Assembly (NCBI RefSeq): GCF_042100115.1
Contig: NC_091281.1
Location: 434,001 to 498,000 of the forward strand
Direction of reading: 5' to 3'
Origin: Alternaria dauci
Taxonomy: Eukaryota > Ascomycota > Dothideomycetes > Pleosporales > Pleosporaceae
DNA: 64,000 nucleotides
Positions 34,618 through 46,283 of this stretch are shown here, one piece after another (the first letter of the stretch is position 1; the number at the start of each line of letters is the position of its first letter). The notes under the pieces were generated by a model. It searched no databases. It worked only from the letters and a program-made list of their open reading frames with translations, and had not been told where the DNA came from. A program made the translations under genes and the position numbers.

Positions 34618-35401
34618 GACGCTTGATGGATGCCACGATGGAGAGATTCTGCTGTTGTGTCCGGGTACATGGATCATGAGTATGCAGCGATGGATTTTGG
34701 TCATGGTAAGGATATGTTTGAAGTTCGGGGTCTTGTCATCACAGCCCTACGGATATCTACATCCTACCTGCGTCTAGGAGGATTGCCTGCGCAAGACTAC
34801 GCTAGTCATGGATCTAGGGAGTTGCAGCGCGCATGAGTCACTTTCCAGCCACTTCCATTTCCTGAGTGATCGACGTCATCACATCGAGACTGTGAGCCTA
34901 GAACACCACAAATCAACCTTGAGGATTAGAATACAACAATTCTCTAAACACCTATTCGACCATGGCCAGCGCATTCGGCTTCCCTTCATACACTGTCGAC
35001 GTCGTTCCGCGAGTGTCCGGACGAGTTAGGCAAAACGCCAGATCTCTGCACGGCTGGCGCCGATCACCACAACCGATGAAGATCTAGTATCGTCATTGAC
35101 TTGTCGATACTCTCATCTGAAAACCCATCGACGCGAAAAGTGTGTCAAGCTAAGCTTTTTGAGCCGCTGTTTTCTTGGCTTTGCTACCACAAGGAGCATC
35201 TTCGGCATCCGTATGCTCCCTTCGCGGCGCTAGGGGACGGGTAAGCTTTGTTAGGCTTCTGTGCAAGCACTGATGTCGACGATGATGTCACATCCAGGTA
35301 TCGAACTTAAGCATTCGATGACAGGTCTTGGTGGAGGATGCTATATCTCTTGTGCCTCCAAGCTTCTTGGTGTTTACAACTCTCTGCCGTGAGTAAGCAT
35401 C
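34618..35401. other. Intergenic region upstream of the MFS gene
   Basis: No gene is supported over 784 bp. Only short, non-conserved open frames are present. It probably contains the terminator of the DUF3605 gene and the promoter of the transporter. Confidence 0.5.
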
Positions 35402-37282
35402 ATGCTTGATCTCATTCGCGACTCGGCTTTTGGCCACATCGTTCGACTTGTGACGCGGAACAAGTACCTTCAATATCCAGAGGAGCAGGACCCCGAGATC
35501 TGGAAGAAGTATGTCAGTCATGAGAAATCTGGATACGCCGCATACCATGGGTCTACACAACCACCAGAGAACGCGCATGAGATCGACGAACTCACTCAGG
35601 CGCACGGAGTAAGAAGCCGTGAGGATGGTAACGACTCTGATACATCGTCACGCACAATCGGCAATGGTGTCAACGAGGCCAGTGGTGTGAGAGTTGATCC
35701 TGAAAAGGGCAAAGACCTCCACGTTATCGATTGGTACGGACCAGACGATCCACAGGTATGTTTGTTGCGCGTCAAAATGCTCGACTGTCGTTGACATGTC
35801 TTCAGAATCCGCGAAACTGGTCGCGCGCAAAGCGGTACTTTGTTACCTTTGAAATTTGCTTCCTCACTTTCTCCGTATACATTGGTTCAGCCATCTACAC
35901 ACCCGGTCTCATGGGCGTGATGGCAGAGTTTGGCGTCGCTCAGGTTCCCGCAACTTTAGGATTGACGCTGTATGTTGCTGGATACGGTCTCGGGCCTCTT
36001 ATCTGGTCGCCCATGAGCGAGATTCCTCAAATTGGTCGTCTTTGGGTGTACATCCTCACCCTGTGTAAGTTCAGCATTTCTTTGCAGGAAGAAGAGATAT
36101 GCTAACACAACGGCTACTAGTAATGTTCGTCCTTCTTCAGCTGCCGACTGTCTTTTCGGTCAATTTTGGCATGCTTCTTGCCTTCCGATTCTTGACCGGA
36201 TTCTTCGGTTCGCCAGCGCTTGCGACTGGTGGCGCTTCCATTGCCGACATGTACCGACCCAAGAAACAAGTGTATGGCTTGGCTGTCTGGGGAATCGGAG
36301 CGGTTTGCGGTCCTGTACTCGGTCCCCTTGTGGGCGGCTTCGCTGTTCAGGCAAAGGGCTGGACATGGACTATCTGGGAGCTGATGTGGCTATCCGGCTT
36401 CTGCTGGGTTTTCCTGTTCTTCTTCCTGCCTGAGACGAGCGCACCAAACATCCTGCACCGCAGGACACGAAGGTTGAAGAAGTTGACTGGTGACGACCGC
36501 CTTACCTGTGAGGCAGACATGATGTCCCAGGAGATGTCAGCAAAGGATGTACGTATTGAAAGCACCCTACTGTTGATGCATTGCTAATACTGTCATAGGT
36601 TGTCAACATGAGTCTGCTCAAGCCAATTACCCTCAACTTCACGGAGCCCATCGTGTTCCTACTGAACCTGTACATTGCGCTCATTTACGGTCTCCTCTAC
36701 ATCTGGTTTGAATCATTCCCCTTGGTTTTTGAAGGGCTGTACGGCTTCAACCTTGGCCTTGAGGGCGTGGCATTCCTTGGCATACTCGTCGGCACCTTTA
36801 TTGCGGTCGCGGTGCTCTTTGGGTGGAATTACTACTATCTGGAGAAGCAGTTTGACGAGAACGGCAACATTGAGCCCGAGACGCGCCTAATCCCAGCTAT
36901 GGTGGGTTGTTTCTTCGTACCCATCTGTCTCTTCTGGTTCGGATGGACGTCTAAGTCAGATGTGCACTGGATTGTGCCGATTATTGGATCGAGCTTCTTT
37001 GGTATCGCGTCCTTTACGCTGTTCCAGGCAGTCTTACCCTACCTATCGGACGCCTACCCGGACTCTGTCGCTAGTGTGTTGGCGGGCAACGACTTGATGA
37101 GGTCTTCATTCGGCGCTGGTTTCCCGCTGTTTGCCACGGCCATGTACAAGAATTTGGGCATCAACTGGGCGAGTAGTTTATTGGCGTTCTTGGGCATTGC
37201 GTTTATCCCGATTCCATTCGCGCTCTACAAGTGGGGCAAGCAGATCAGACACAAGAGCAAGTTGGCGAGGAAAGATATCTAG
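35402..37282 (+). CDS. MFS drug/polyamine-type transporter (DHA1 family)
   Basis: Exons are 35,402-35,755, 35,806-36,064, 36,121-36,548 and 36,599-37,282, giving 574 aa. All three introns (50, 56 and 50 nt) are GT...AG and keep frame. A hydrophilic N-terminus of about 120 residues precedes N-P-R-N-W, the usual entry to TM1 in fungal DHA1 proteins. Twelve membrane segments can be drawn. The TM2-TM3 loop has S-E-I-P-x-I-G-R, the FLU1/TPO1/CAF5-type version of MFS motif A, followed by R-F-L-T-G-F-F-G-S-P-A and G-P-V-L-G-P-L-V-G-G. This group exports drugs, fungicides or polyamines by proton antiport at the plasma membrane. The substrate here cannot be read from sequence. No biosynthetic neighbours suggest a cluster role. 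Confidence 0.88.
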
Positions 37283-38136
37283 GGGGGGTTGGCGTGTGCG
37301 ATACGAGTGTGTATGGTAATGCAAGATCCTATGGGTCGACGATGTTTATTTGTTCAAAGAAGCATGGTGTTCCCCAGATGTGCTTGAAACATGGTCGACG
37401 TCATCATGGCGGGCGCCGCATACTGCTTTTTCCGCCATATGCGTCGCATGGGTGGGCCTGCGAGAGGGTGTGTTCCTTCGGGATAAGCAAAAACGGAATG
37501 CTTTTTCGAGCAGAGGTTGTTATGATTTCAACGTGAGTGTGATGCAGGTTGCCGAGGCTCCAACGGCTATCCACAATGCGGCCTACTTGGGTAGTGTGCT
37601 GGAGGCTCCGTGGTCTAGACATGTTCGACTCGGTTTTGCGCCGCCCATGACGCTGAATAGGAGGTGTAGAATTGGCTGGACCCAAATGTCCAAGAAAAAG
37701 ATGTCGGGAGGGTGCTGCTTTCGGGTTTGCAGGGTGGAAGCAGCTGGGGAGTCCTGGACGCCACGGCAGAGAGGAACGCTAAGCCGGACGGGGCTAGTGC
37801 AGCATAGCGTCGCGTAAGTGGCAACTCCATGAACGGCAGGCTGCACGCTTGTTGTGGTAGCAGAGATGACATGGGCTGGGAAAGAATGAGACGGCGCGCG
37901 TCCAAGGCAGCGGAAGGAGGCGCGCAAGAGGCGGAGGCAGCGCTAGGTTCGTCCCAGTATTCACCGGTCGTGCAGAGCCCAGGGAATGGATAAATGCGCC
38001 CTCTCCTCCCTGGTCTTGTCTGGTCCCAGCGTTCAGTCTGTGCTGCACCGCCACAGCATCCCGCAAACCGGTTCCAGCGCTGATCTCTTCCGCGGAGGGA
38101 AAGCAAGCCGGCCGTCGTCGTCGATTAACGTATACC
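37283..38136. other. Intergenic: MFS 3' region and MAPKKK leader
   Basis: No gene is supported. Longish reverse frames run here and antisense into the MAPKKK, but they are low-complexity reflections of its coding bias. The last part probably holds a long 5' UTR and the promoter of the kinase gene. Confidence 0.5.
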
Positions 38137-41100
38137 ATGAGCAGCCAGGCTCGAGTGCGCTTCCAAGCCCACGACAACCCACTGCTGCCAGACGCCATGG
38201 CCGACGGGACGAAGCCAGTAGTAGTCAATGCCCCCGAGCCAGCGCAGCGCCCTGGCCTCGAGAGCTCGGGAAGCGGTTCCTCAGGCGATTCCGATCTCAA
38301 CGATGGCCACCTTGGCGGCGCTGCCATGGGAGAAGAATACTCAGTTTCAGCGCCAGGCGAGCCGCAGGGCCGCGTCGACCAGGTCGCTCCTCTGCGCGAG
38401 GCCCAGTACTCGTGGAACAGCAACAGCAACAACGCCGCGTCGTCGTCGCGCGCCCGCGGTCCCGCCATCATGACGGACCTGCCGCCTGCCATGCAGTCGC
38501 AGCAGCCCAACGGCGGCGGTGGTAACAGCAGCAGCAGCAGCAGCAGCGGGCCCAACTCGAGCACCAGAGGCCCACGACCGTCGGCTGTCCGCACCCCAAG
38601 CAATGCATATGCGCCCGCCCGCCGCCCGCAGCAGTTCTCCCTCAACTCAAACTCGGCGCACCGCCAGCGCAACAACTCGGCCACGCGCTCGCGCCGCAAC
38701 CCAAACGCAGAGTACCGCGCCCAGGAAAAGGCGTACGTGCAGCGCATCCGCCAGGAGGACCAGCAGGACGACTTCTTCGACCCGGCCCTGCGCACCCCGA
38801 GCCTGGGCTACAGCACCGACTCGGAGACGGACGACGAATCCCCCTCGACGGCCGACTATGTCGACAACGACCTCTACGACCAGGAGACGCTGCTCTACTA
38901 TGGCAACGACGACATGCAGCCCTCGATCGAGGAGCTCAAGATCCCCGCCAACCGCGAGCGCCTCGAGTGGCACTCGATGCTGGCCAGCGTGCTCACCGGC
39001 GACGTGGTCAAGCAGGAGAAGAAGCGCCTGATTGGCAGCACCGAGCAGCAGGGCGACAGCACCATGAAGGCCGAGATCTGGATGGGCATCCGCGCAAAAG
39101 TCTGCGGCCGCTCGCTGCAGGCACAGCGCCGCATTGTCGACGACACGCGCGGCAAAATCAGGGCCATGCTCGAGAACATCATCTCCTTCGAGGTCGGCGG
39201 CGAGGCTGAGGCTGGCCAGACGGCTGCCCAGCAGGTCGAGGACATTGTCAAGAAGATTGAAAAGGTCGAGAGCGTCTACCCCACCAGGCAGGCGCTCGAG
39301 GCTGCCTACCCGCGCGCGGCCTCGCAGCCCTACAAGGACGCCTGTGACGCCGTCATCGCCTGGCACAACACCATTGCCCTCATCAACACCGAAATGTCCA
39401 TTCTCAAGAAATGGGTCGGCAACGAGGAGCTCGACTTCACCAAGCCCCGCCCGCGCTCGTCTCAGGACCACCATCTGACCGACGACTCTTCGTTTATCGA
39501 CCGGATTCTCAAGGAGGATGGGCTCAAGTCTCTGCAAGGCGACACCAATCTGCTGGCTCCTCTCGAAAAGGTCATCCAAAAGGCAAAGGCCACGCTCATC
39601 GCCAATGCCGAAGGTTTTGCAGAGAGGCATCTTCCCCCTTACATCGAAGAGCTGCTCACCCTCATCAACTTCCCCTCCCGCCTCCTCCAGGAGATTATCC
39701 GCGTTCGCCTCTCGTATGCCAAGAAAATCAAGGATCCGTCACAACAGGGCGTCATGATGGCCGAGCAAATGATTGCCCAGTTCCAGATTCTGCTTGCCAT
39801 GGCCGGCCAAGTCAAGGAGAGCTACATGATCATTTCCCGACCGGAGCCTGGCTGGGACCTGCCCCCGTGCATCGAGGAGAACTTTGACCTGGTTGTCCTC
39901 GATGCTCTCAAATTTTACTTCAAGATGCTCAACTGGAAGTTGGCAGCCAACAAGAACACCTTCAAGGAGGCTGAAATCCTGGAACAGGAGTGGGACTTTT
40001 GCAACAAGCTCGGCCGACAGCTCCAAGGGGGTGACGTCGAGACTGCAGAGCAGTTCAGTGTCCTCACATCCAAGTCGCTCACCCGCCTCAGCGCTCACTT
40101 TGAGCGAGAACTGCAGCGTCGACCAGATGAGCTCACAGGTTCCGAGATGGAGAAGCGATACAAGCAGATTCTAGATTCTGTCCGTGTTCGACAGCGTAAG
40201 CTATTCCGTTTCTCCAGGATCCTCACACAGCGTTTCGAGAACTGTACCGAGTTCAACATCAACAATATCGACCTGGATGAGGAGCAATTGCAAGAACTGT
40301 ACGAATCGCTCGTCGCTACCGGCCACTTCCTAGTCGAGACTACCGGCGGCAACAACACTGGCATTTACATTGTTGCATCACCGACTGCACTGGACCGACC
40401 CAACGATATTCAGTCACTCCTCACAACCTGCTACCACGCCGAAGAAGCACCAGAGGATCCTTCCAACCCATACGTCCTGATCATCCGACCAGAGCAGCCC
40501 CTGTACTGGCCTGGCAAGAAGATGTCTGAAAACATCATCGAACCTCATCTCGACCTCAAGCCCGGGCGGTTACGCCTCGTCGCCGATGGCTCCCAGCAAC
40601 GTCTAGCAAACGCAAACATGTCGTTCCTGTCTTCAATAGGCATCGAACTCACCACTCTGATCGATCAGCGTGCCAACCTTCCTCGCGTCAATGCGGAATT
40701 GCAGAAGATCAAGAAGACGGCATACAAGCTATCCAACACCATCATGGACAGCGTTGAGATTGTGCGCAGGCAGACAGTTGGTCTTGACTGCCAGGATCTC
40801 ATCCAAACTTGTTTCGCTTTCGCAACCGAATTCGGGCAACGTTCCGTTCTTTACATGGACTACAATCGAAGGGCCATGAACAATATCAAGCTAACGAGAC
40901 TGGCACTTGACTGGGTCAGTTTCATCTGCGATGACTGCATTGCCTCGGATCGCAAGACGTTTCGATGGGCTGTCGTCGCTTTGGAGTTTGCCATGATGAT
41001 GACTCGCGGTCAGAACATCCTTTCCATCAGCGATGAAGAGTACTCGCAACTACGACTCAAGGTTGCTGGCTGCATGTCCGTTCTCATCTCCCATTTCGAC

Positions 41101-42348
41101 ATCATGGGCGCGAGATCCACTATCGCAGCTCAGGCCGAGCGACAGCGTCTGAACGCCATCGCCGGCAAGAGCTTGCTCGACCCCAAAAATGCAAAGGACG
41201 ATGACGAGTCAATTGAGATGACGCAACAGCAATGGATGCAAAGACTTGAAGAGATTGATTCCTTCCGCAAAGACAAGGAGGCCGAACGTCAAGCTCTTGG
41301 TAGGGTGCTGGAAGACTCTAACGAAGCCGATCGAGCTTTGACCTACCTGTCTTCCTCTGCAACAAACGTCACACTTCGATGGCAACAAGGCCAGTTCGTT
41401 GGTGGTGGTACATTTGGATCTGTTTATGCAGCCATGAACCTCGACTCTAATCACCTTATGGCAGTAAAGGAAATCCGTTTACAAGATCCTCAGCTCATTC
41501 CCACCATCGTTGCCCAGATCAGAGACGAGATGGGCGTACTACAAGTGCTCGACCACCCGAACATTGTGTCCTACTATGGTATCGAACCACATCGAGACAA
41601 GGTGTACATTTTCATGGAATACTGCTCTGGCGGTTCGCTCGCTGGACTGCTTGAACATGGAAGAATCGAAGACGAGACTGTCATCATGGTTTATGCACTC
41701 CAAATGTTGGAGGGTCTTGCCTACCTACACGACGCTGGTGTTGTGCATCGCGACATTAAACCAGAGAGTGAGTCTATCAAAATATACTATGGTTGATTCT
41801 TACTAACACGCATAGATATCCTGCTCGACCACAATGGAGTAATCAAGTTTGTCGATTTCGGCGCTGCTAAACTTATTGCTCGACAAGGTAGAACCCTCGC
41901 CGCAGAACACAACGCTACACGCCAGGGTCGCCAGCGCTCCATGACCGGAACACCAATGTACATGTCACCCGAGGTCATTCGAGGTGGAAGCACAGGTCGT
42001 CATGGCGCTGTCGACATATGGTCGCTCGGCTGTGTCATTCTCGAGATGGCTACGGGTCGCCGCCCTTGGGCGTCCATGGACAACGAGTGGGCCATCATGT
42101 ACCACATTGCCCAGGGTGATCCACCACAACTGCCATCCAAGGAGCAACTAAGTGATACTGGCATCGACTTCCTCAAGAAGTGCTTCGATCGCGACCCGAA
42201 CAAGCGAGCGAGCGCCGTCGAGCTGCTCCAACATGAATGGATCATGACGCTCCGCGCCCAGCTCAGTCTGGAGCCAGCAACACCAAGTGACAGCAACTCG
42301 AGCAGCGGAACACCACAGAGTAGTAGGCAAAATTCCAACTACAACTAA
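38137..42348 (+). CDS. SSK2: SSK2/SSK22-type MAP kinase kinase kinase (HOG pathway)
   Basis: Exons are 38,137-41,767 and 41,816-42,348, giving 1,387 aa. The N-terminal ~270 residues are disordered, rich in Ser, Asn, Gln and Pro. A long helical regulatory region follows, typical of the Ssk2/Ssk22/Wis4 family. The kinase domain spans about 1,085-1,365: Gly-loop G-G-G-T-F-G-S-V at 1,089-1,096, A-V-K with Lys1111, H-R-D at 1,204-1,206, D-F-G at 1,224-1,226 and the M-S-P-E motif of the P+1 region. The single 48-nt intron falls inside the catalytic-loop Asn codon (K-P-E-N). Family role: it phosphorylates the Pbs2-type MAPKK downstream of the two-component response regulator in osmotic and fungicide (phenylpyrrole/dicarboximide) responses. 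A later in-frame ATG at 38,197 is an alternative start. Confidence 0.93.
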
Positions 42349-43244
42349 TTCCTGATGCCTACATCGTCATGCTGTGTCAAAACTATTGACAATGTTGGCT
42401 GATGGTGTATAGTGGCTCGTCGGCTTTCCATGCATAGAGCTAGTCTTGATTCTATCATCAGCGGTGCGCCCATCCCAGGCACCTCTTCCATAGGCTCCGG
42501 CATCAGTCCTTTCACTCTAGCGCCTGGCTGCTCGAGTACAGGAGCTCCAACTTTCCGACCATTCAACATCTCTGAACCTTAGAGATGATCCGCTCTTCTT
42601 CCACCTCATATAACGGCCCATACTACAAGCTTTTCACGACCCAAAGACTGTACACTTCTTCCTTCCTTCCACTTCCCGCCAGCGTCTCTTGGGAAGTTTG
42701 AACAGGACTTTAACACGGGGTATTCATCCCACCTATTTCTTTCCCTTTGTCGAACAAGGCTTCCTTTTGCGTATAACCACTACCGGTTGGTTGGGCATTC
42801 TGTTGTGGGTGTTTCTGCATTAGCGAGGGCGTTTGTCCATGTTGGCTTTTCCATTGGTTTGGTCATCGTCTTTCTAACTTATGCTTACTTGGAGTGGCTT
42901 TGCCAAGCAGCAGCACTTTTCCTTTGACCTTATTGTCTAATCGTCGAGATGATGATGACGATGGGGTAGATATCAAGCAACAATTGCCCTGCGAGGCTTA
43001 TACACCTTTTGACACGTGTGCATATACTCTTGCAATAGAAATGACTGATACCGGAGGTTATCATGGTGAAGTGTTTCTGGTAGGTTTCGATGCATTCAGC
43101 ATGGCTTTGTCATCATTGCATGTGCTAACATCAAGATCAATTACTTTCGGACGGTAGTTGCGGGTCCGTATACAACATGAGCTCATAAGACAGACGCTTC
43201 AGGGGGTGCCCTAGTTCCAAATTGTGTTTGACACATATTCCCAA
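42349..43244. other. Convergent intergenic region, MAPKKK and ankyrin gene 3' ends
   Basis: About 900 bp lie between two tail-to-tail genes. T-rich and pyrimidine-rich segments are present, and no open frame resembles a gene. It probably holds both 3' UTRs. Confidence 0.5.
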
Positions 43245-46200
43245 TTACTCATATCCCGCCCTCATATCGAATTCCCTAATTTTCTCTCTCTCTGCGTCGT
43301 CGCACATATACTGCCACTCCAAATTCACCCAATCCTCCCACCTACCAAACTTGTCCAATCGTTCCTTCACGCTCAAGCCATCATCTCGCGTTCTCGCTTC
43401 CATATCAGCCCCCGCTCGACTCAGCACCGCAAAAGCTTTGACCCAACACCTCGATACAGCGTGATGCAATGGTGTCCACCCATTCTCATCACCGTGGTTG
43501 ACATTCGCACCGTGATCGATGAGTACTTGCGCAATATTAGGGTTTGAGCACAAACACAGTGGCGTTCGCCCCTTCCCATCCTTGCAGTGTGGAGATGCGC
43601 CCTTGGATAAGAGGAGTTTTGTTGCACAGACGCTGTGGAACTCGGCTGCGAGATGAAGCGGTGTACGGCCATTAGCGTCACGGGCTGTGACGTCCACGCA
43701 TTCATCATTGAGCAGGTCGAGAGCTGGGTGGCTGTATCTGTCGTCCATGCGCGACATGTGCAGAGGCCGTTTGAGCGCAATATGTAGAGCACTGTCACCT
43801 GTTATGCGATTTGCGATGTTGACGTTCGCGCTAGGTCGATGTGGAGAATGGTCGTTAGCAGGATGGATGACAGACGGAGAGAGAAGGACGGATACAACTG
43901 TTGGAGAAGGTGCCATGCACGCAAGTGCAAGAGGTGTGTAGCCCTTTTTGTCTTGTACATCGATAATGTGGCTCCAGCCTTGTGCTGATATCTTTTCGAC
44001 CACATGCTGCATTCCCATTTCTGCTGCGTAATGTAGCGCAGATCGTCCTTTGTCTCTCGTAAGAGAAGAGGTGCTCGCTCCCCGTTCGAGCAGATACAAG
44101 GCTGCGTCTTCATGACCCGCCAATATCGCGGCGATCAAAGGCGTATGACCGGCGAAATCGCAAAGATTGAGGTCCATCAGTGGTTGCTCATCAGCGACGT
44201 TTAGGTCGAGGAGGAACTCAATCACGTCAGTTTTCCCATAAGCAGCAGCGACATGCAGAGCCCCGTGGCCATGGTTGTCTATGGCGGTTACATCTGCACA
44301 GCGCGTAGCCAGGAAGTTGACCAGCTCGACGTCGCCCCGGCATGCTATAAGAAAAGGTGTATTGCCATCATTGTCCTTTGCGTCAATGTCGGCCCCGGCT
44401 CTTCGGAGTTGATCTACCAAACTCTTTTGCTTGTAATGGACAGCAACGTGCATCATGGTAGACCCGTCCTCAGATCGATCTTCGTTCACGTTCGTGGAAC
44501 CAAGCATTTGGCGGACTATGTTTGTGGCCTCCAGGGCGACTTCGTCGTCGCAACGGTCAAATCTGCGTACTACACGAGCGAAAGCGCTGGATTGAGCATT
44601 CTGCCCTTCCATCACTGTGCATCGGCCACTCGCTAGCAAGACTTTGACGACGGACGTCCCTTTCGTGTTGTAATTTCCCCAGTTGATTATCGCTTGATGT
44701 AGTGGCGTAAATTCGAGGTCTGAGGCATCCCGCGAGAGCTGAGCTGGATCAGCGCCTGCTTCAAGGAGTATTTCGATGAGTTTCAAGTTGTGCTTGAGGA
44801 CTGCGATTGTGAGCGGCGTGTATCCAGTGGAGAAGACTGTACTCGGATCCACTCCTAATTCAAGTAACTGTGCAGTGATTTCAGTATCCTCATATGCCAG
44901 TGCGGCGTGTAGCATATGGATCGTAGCCTGTGACCTAACGAGCTCGCCGCCTTGATCCAAGACCCATTGAATCCAATCCTGCCGCTCAGATCCTGTGTGT
45001 TTGGGATCAATATACCGAAACATGATAGAGGCGGTGTTCATCAAGGACTTCACCGTTTTCTCGGATTGTGCAGTTGCTATCTGGAGTGCGACACTGTCCT
45101 TCGGGTATCCGGGTCCACCAACAGCTTCTAAGAGGACCTTGGCAACAGCCAGGAGGCCCCTCTCCATGACTAGTTCGAGGATAGTGTCGCCATCACCAGT
45201 GGAGACATTGGGGTCTGCTCCATGTGATAGCAAAGCCTGTAGTACTTCGGTATGGCCCGCCTCTGCCGCGAATATTGCCGGAGTCCAGTCTTTCGGCGAC
45301 ACACTCCTTGTGTTGACGTTCGCGCCCTTCTTGATCAGTAATTCTACAACTGCCAAATGACCCGACATGCTGGCCACGGACAGGCAGCCTGCTGGTATCA
45401 GTTTCTGTGCATGAGTTCTTCCCAAGTGTTGAGACTCACTCAAACCATCTTGACTACAATCATCGACTCCGGATCCCTGGCTCAGCAAATAATCAACGAC
45501 TTCATACTGCCCGTGGCTCGCTGCCCACATCAAAGCAGAACCACCGTTCGCACTTCTTTCATGCAGCTGTGCTCCTTTTGCAAGCAGTAGCTTGACGACC
45601 ACAAGATGTCCTCGCTCTGCCGCAAAGATGAGAGGCGTTTTCCCATTCGAGCAGGCCCCGCTGACTTTCACGCCTTTACTGATCAGAAAATCAACAGCGT
45701 GTATCATACCTTTCCCAGCAGCCCAATGCAAAGCGTTTATGTCGTCCTCACCAGTCACGTAAGTCGGCCCGCTAGTTTCCTCGAGGTTGGCGCCGTGATC
45801 AAGGAGAAGTTGAATGATCTGAGGTGCGTGGTGTTTCTGTGTGACTGCATAGAATATCAGAGGCAGCCCGATGACACGGAAGTTCATATCGACTCCTCTT
45901 TTCAGCAAAAGTGCTATCGTGTCAATCTGATGCTTGCGGATCGCGTCAACGAGTTCCCATCCTTTCTCATTTGCGAAACTTTCGACGTTTGCGCCATAAC
46001 CTGGCCTCTCTTTCACGCTATCGGAGTCTCTGCGTTCGATCGCATTGTGGAAACGATCGTGGCTCGATGGCGGACGTCGAGTTTCCATGTATGTATCCAT
46101 CACTTCTTCATGTCCTGTTTGTTCTGCTATCGTTGAACCTGGAGTCGGAGCTTCGTTTGAATCTTCGGTCATGGAATTGTCGAGGTCGCTGCCCACGATG

Positions 46201-46283
46201 GAGTCGTCATTGTCGGGGCAGTCGTCGTCCGCCGGAAACACGCTTGCAGCTTGGCGTAAACTCGATGTAGTCTTCACACTCAT
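43245..46283 (-). CDS. Large ankyrin-repeat protein
   Basis: The unspliced frame gives 1,012 aa. The acidic N-terminus (~residues 1-100) is followed by roughly twenty ankyrin repeats from about residue 105 to 985, many with the classic G-x-T-P-L-x-x-A-A-x-x-G-H-x-x-V-V-x-L-L-L pattern and G-A-D/N-V/P-N turns. The C-terminus is charged. There are no membrane segments, signal peptide, NACHT or kinase domain, so it is a scaffold or interaction protein of unknown partner. One repeat is broken by 17 extra residues (S-E-S-Q-H-L onward). These correspond to 45,439-45,389, which begins GTGAGT, ends CAG and contains a CTGAT branch-like site. If that is an intron, the protein is 995 aa and the repeat becomes canonical. 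The spliced form is likelier. Confidence 0.85.
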   Translation of the reverse strand: MSVKTTSSLRQAASVFPADDDCPDNDDSIVGSDLDNSMTEDSNEAPTPGSTIAEQTGHEEVMDTYMETRRPPSSHDRFHNAIERRDSDSVKERPGYGANVESFANEKGWELVDAIRKHQIDTIALLLKRGVDMNFRVIGLPLIFYAVTQKHHAPQIIQLLLDHGANLEETSGPTYVTGEDDINALHWAAGKGMIHAVDFLISKGVKVSGACSNGKTPLIFAAERGHLVVVKLLLAKGAQLHERSANGGSALMWAASHGQYEVVDYLLSQGSGVDDCSQDGLSESQHLGRTHAQKLIPAGCLSVASMSGHLAVVELLIKKGANVNTRSVSPKDWTPAIFAAEAGHTEVLQALLSHGADPNVSTGDGDTILELVMERGLLAVAKVLLEAVGGPGYPKDSVALQIATAQSEKTVKSLMNTASIMFRYIDPKHTGSERQDWIQWVLDQGGELVRSQATIHMLHAALAYEDTEITAQLLELGVDPSTVFSTGYTPLTIAVLKHNLKLIEILLEAGADPAQLSRDASDLEFTPLHQAIINWGNYNTKGTSVVKVLLASGRCTVMEGQNAQSSAFARVVRRFDRCDDEVALEATNIVRQMLGSTNVNEDRSEDGSTMMHVAVHYKQKSLVDQLRRAGADIDAKDNDGNTPFLIACRGDVELVNFLATRCADVTAIDNHGHGALHVAAAYGKTDVIEFLLDLNVADEQPLMDLNLCDFAGHTPLIAAILAGHEDAALYLLERGASTSSLTRDKGRSALHYAAEMGMQHVVEKISAQGWSHIIDVQDKKGYTPLALACMAPSPTVVSVLLSPSVIHPANDHSPHRPSANVNIANRITGDSALHIALKRPLHMSRMDDRYSHPALDLLNDECVDVTARDANGRTPLHLAAEFHSVCATKLLLSKGASPHCKDGKGRTPLCLCSNPNIAQVLIDHGANVNHGDENGWTPLHHAVSRCWVKAFAVLSRAGADMEARTRDDGLSVKERLDKFGRWEDWVNLEWQYMCDDAEREKIREFDMRAGYE
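45389..45439 (-). other. Probable 51-nt in-frame intron in the ankyrin gene
   Basis: The minus strand reads GTGAGT at 45,439-45,434 and ends AG-CAG at 45,389. The length is a multiple of three and no stop occurs, so the frame stays open either way. Removing it restores the repeat consensus D-G-L-S-C-L-S-V-A-S-M-S-G-H. An alternative acceptor three bases earlier would leave one extra residue. Confidence 0.6.

Noticed and set aside
37794..38795. 333-codon minus-strand frame over the MAPKKK 5' end
   Set aside because: Arg/Leu/Ala-rich shadow of the Ser/Gln/Pro-rich N-terminus of the kinase, with no family resemblance. The sense strand codes a recognised protein.
38647..39630. 327-codon minus-strand frame within the MAPKKK
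   Set aside because: It lies wholly antisense to conserved SSK2-type coding sequence. Its composition is a reflection of codon bias.
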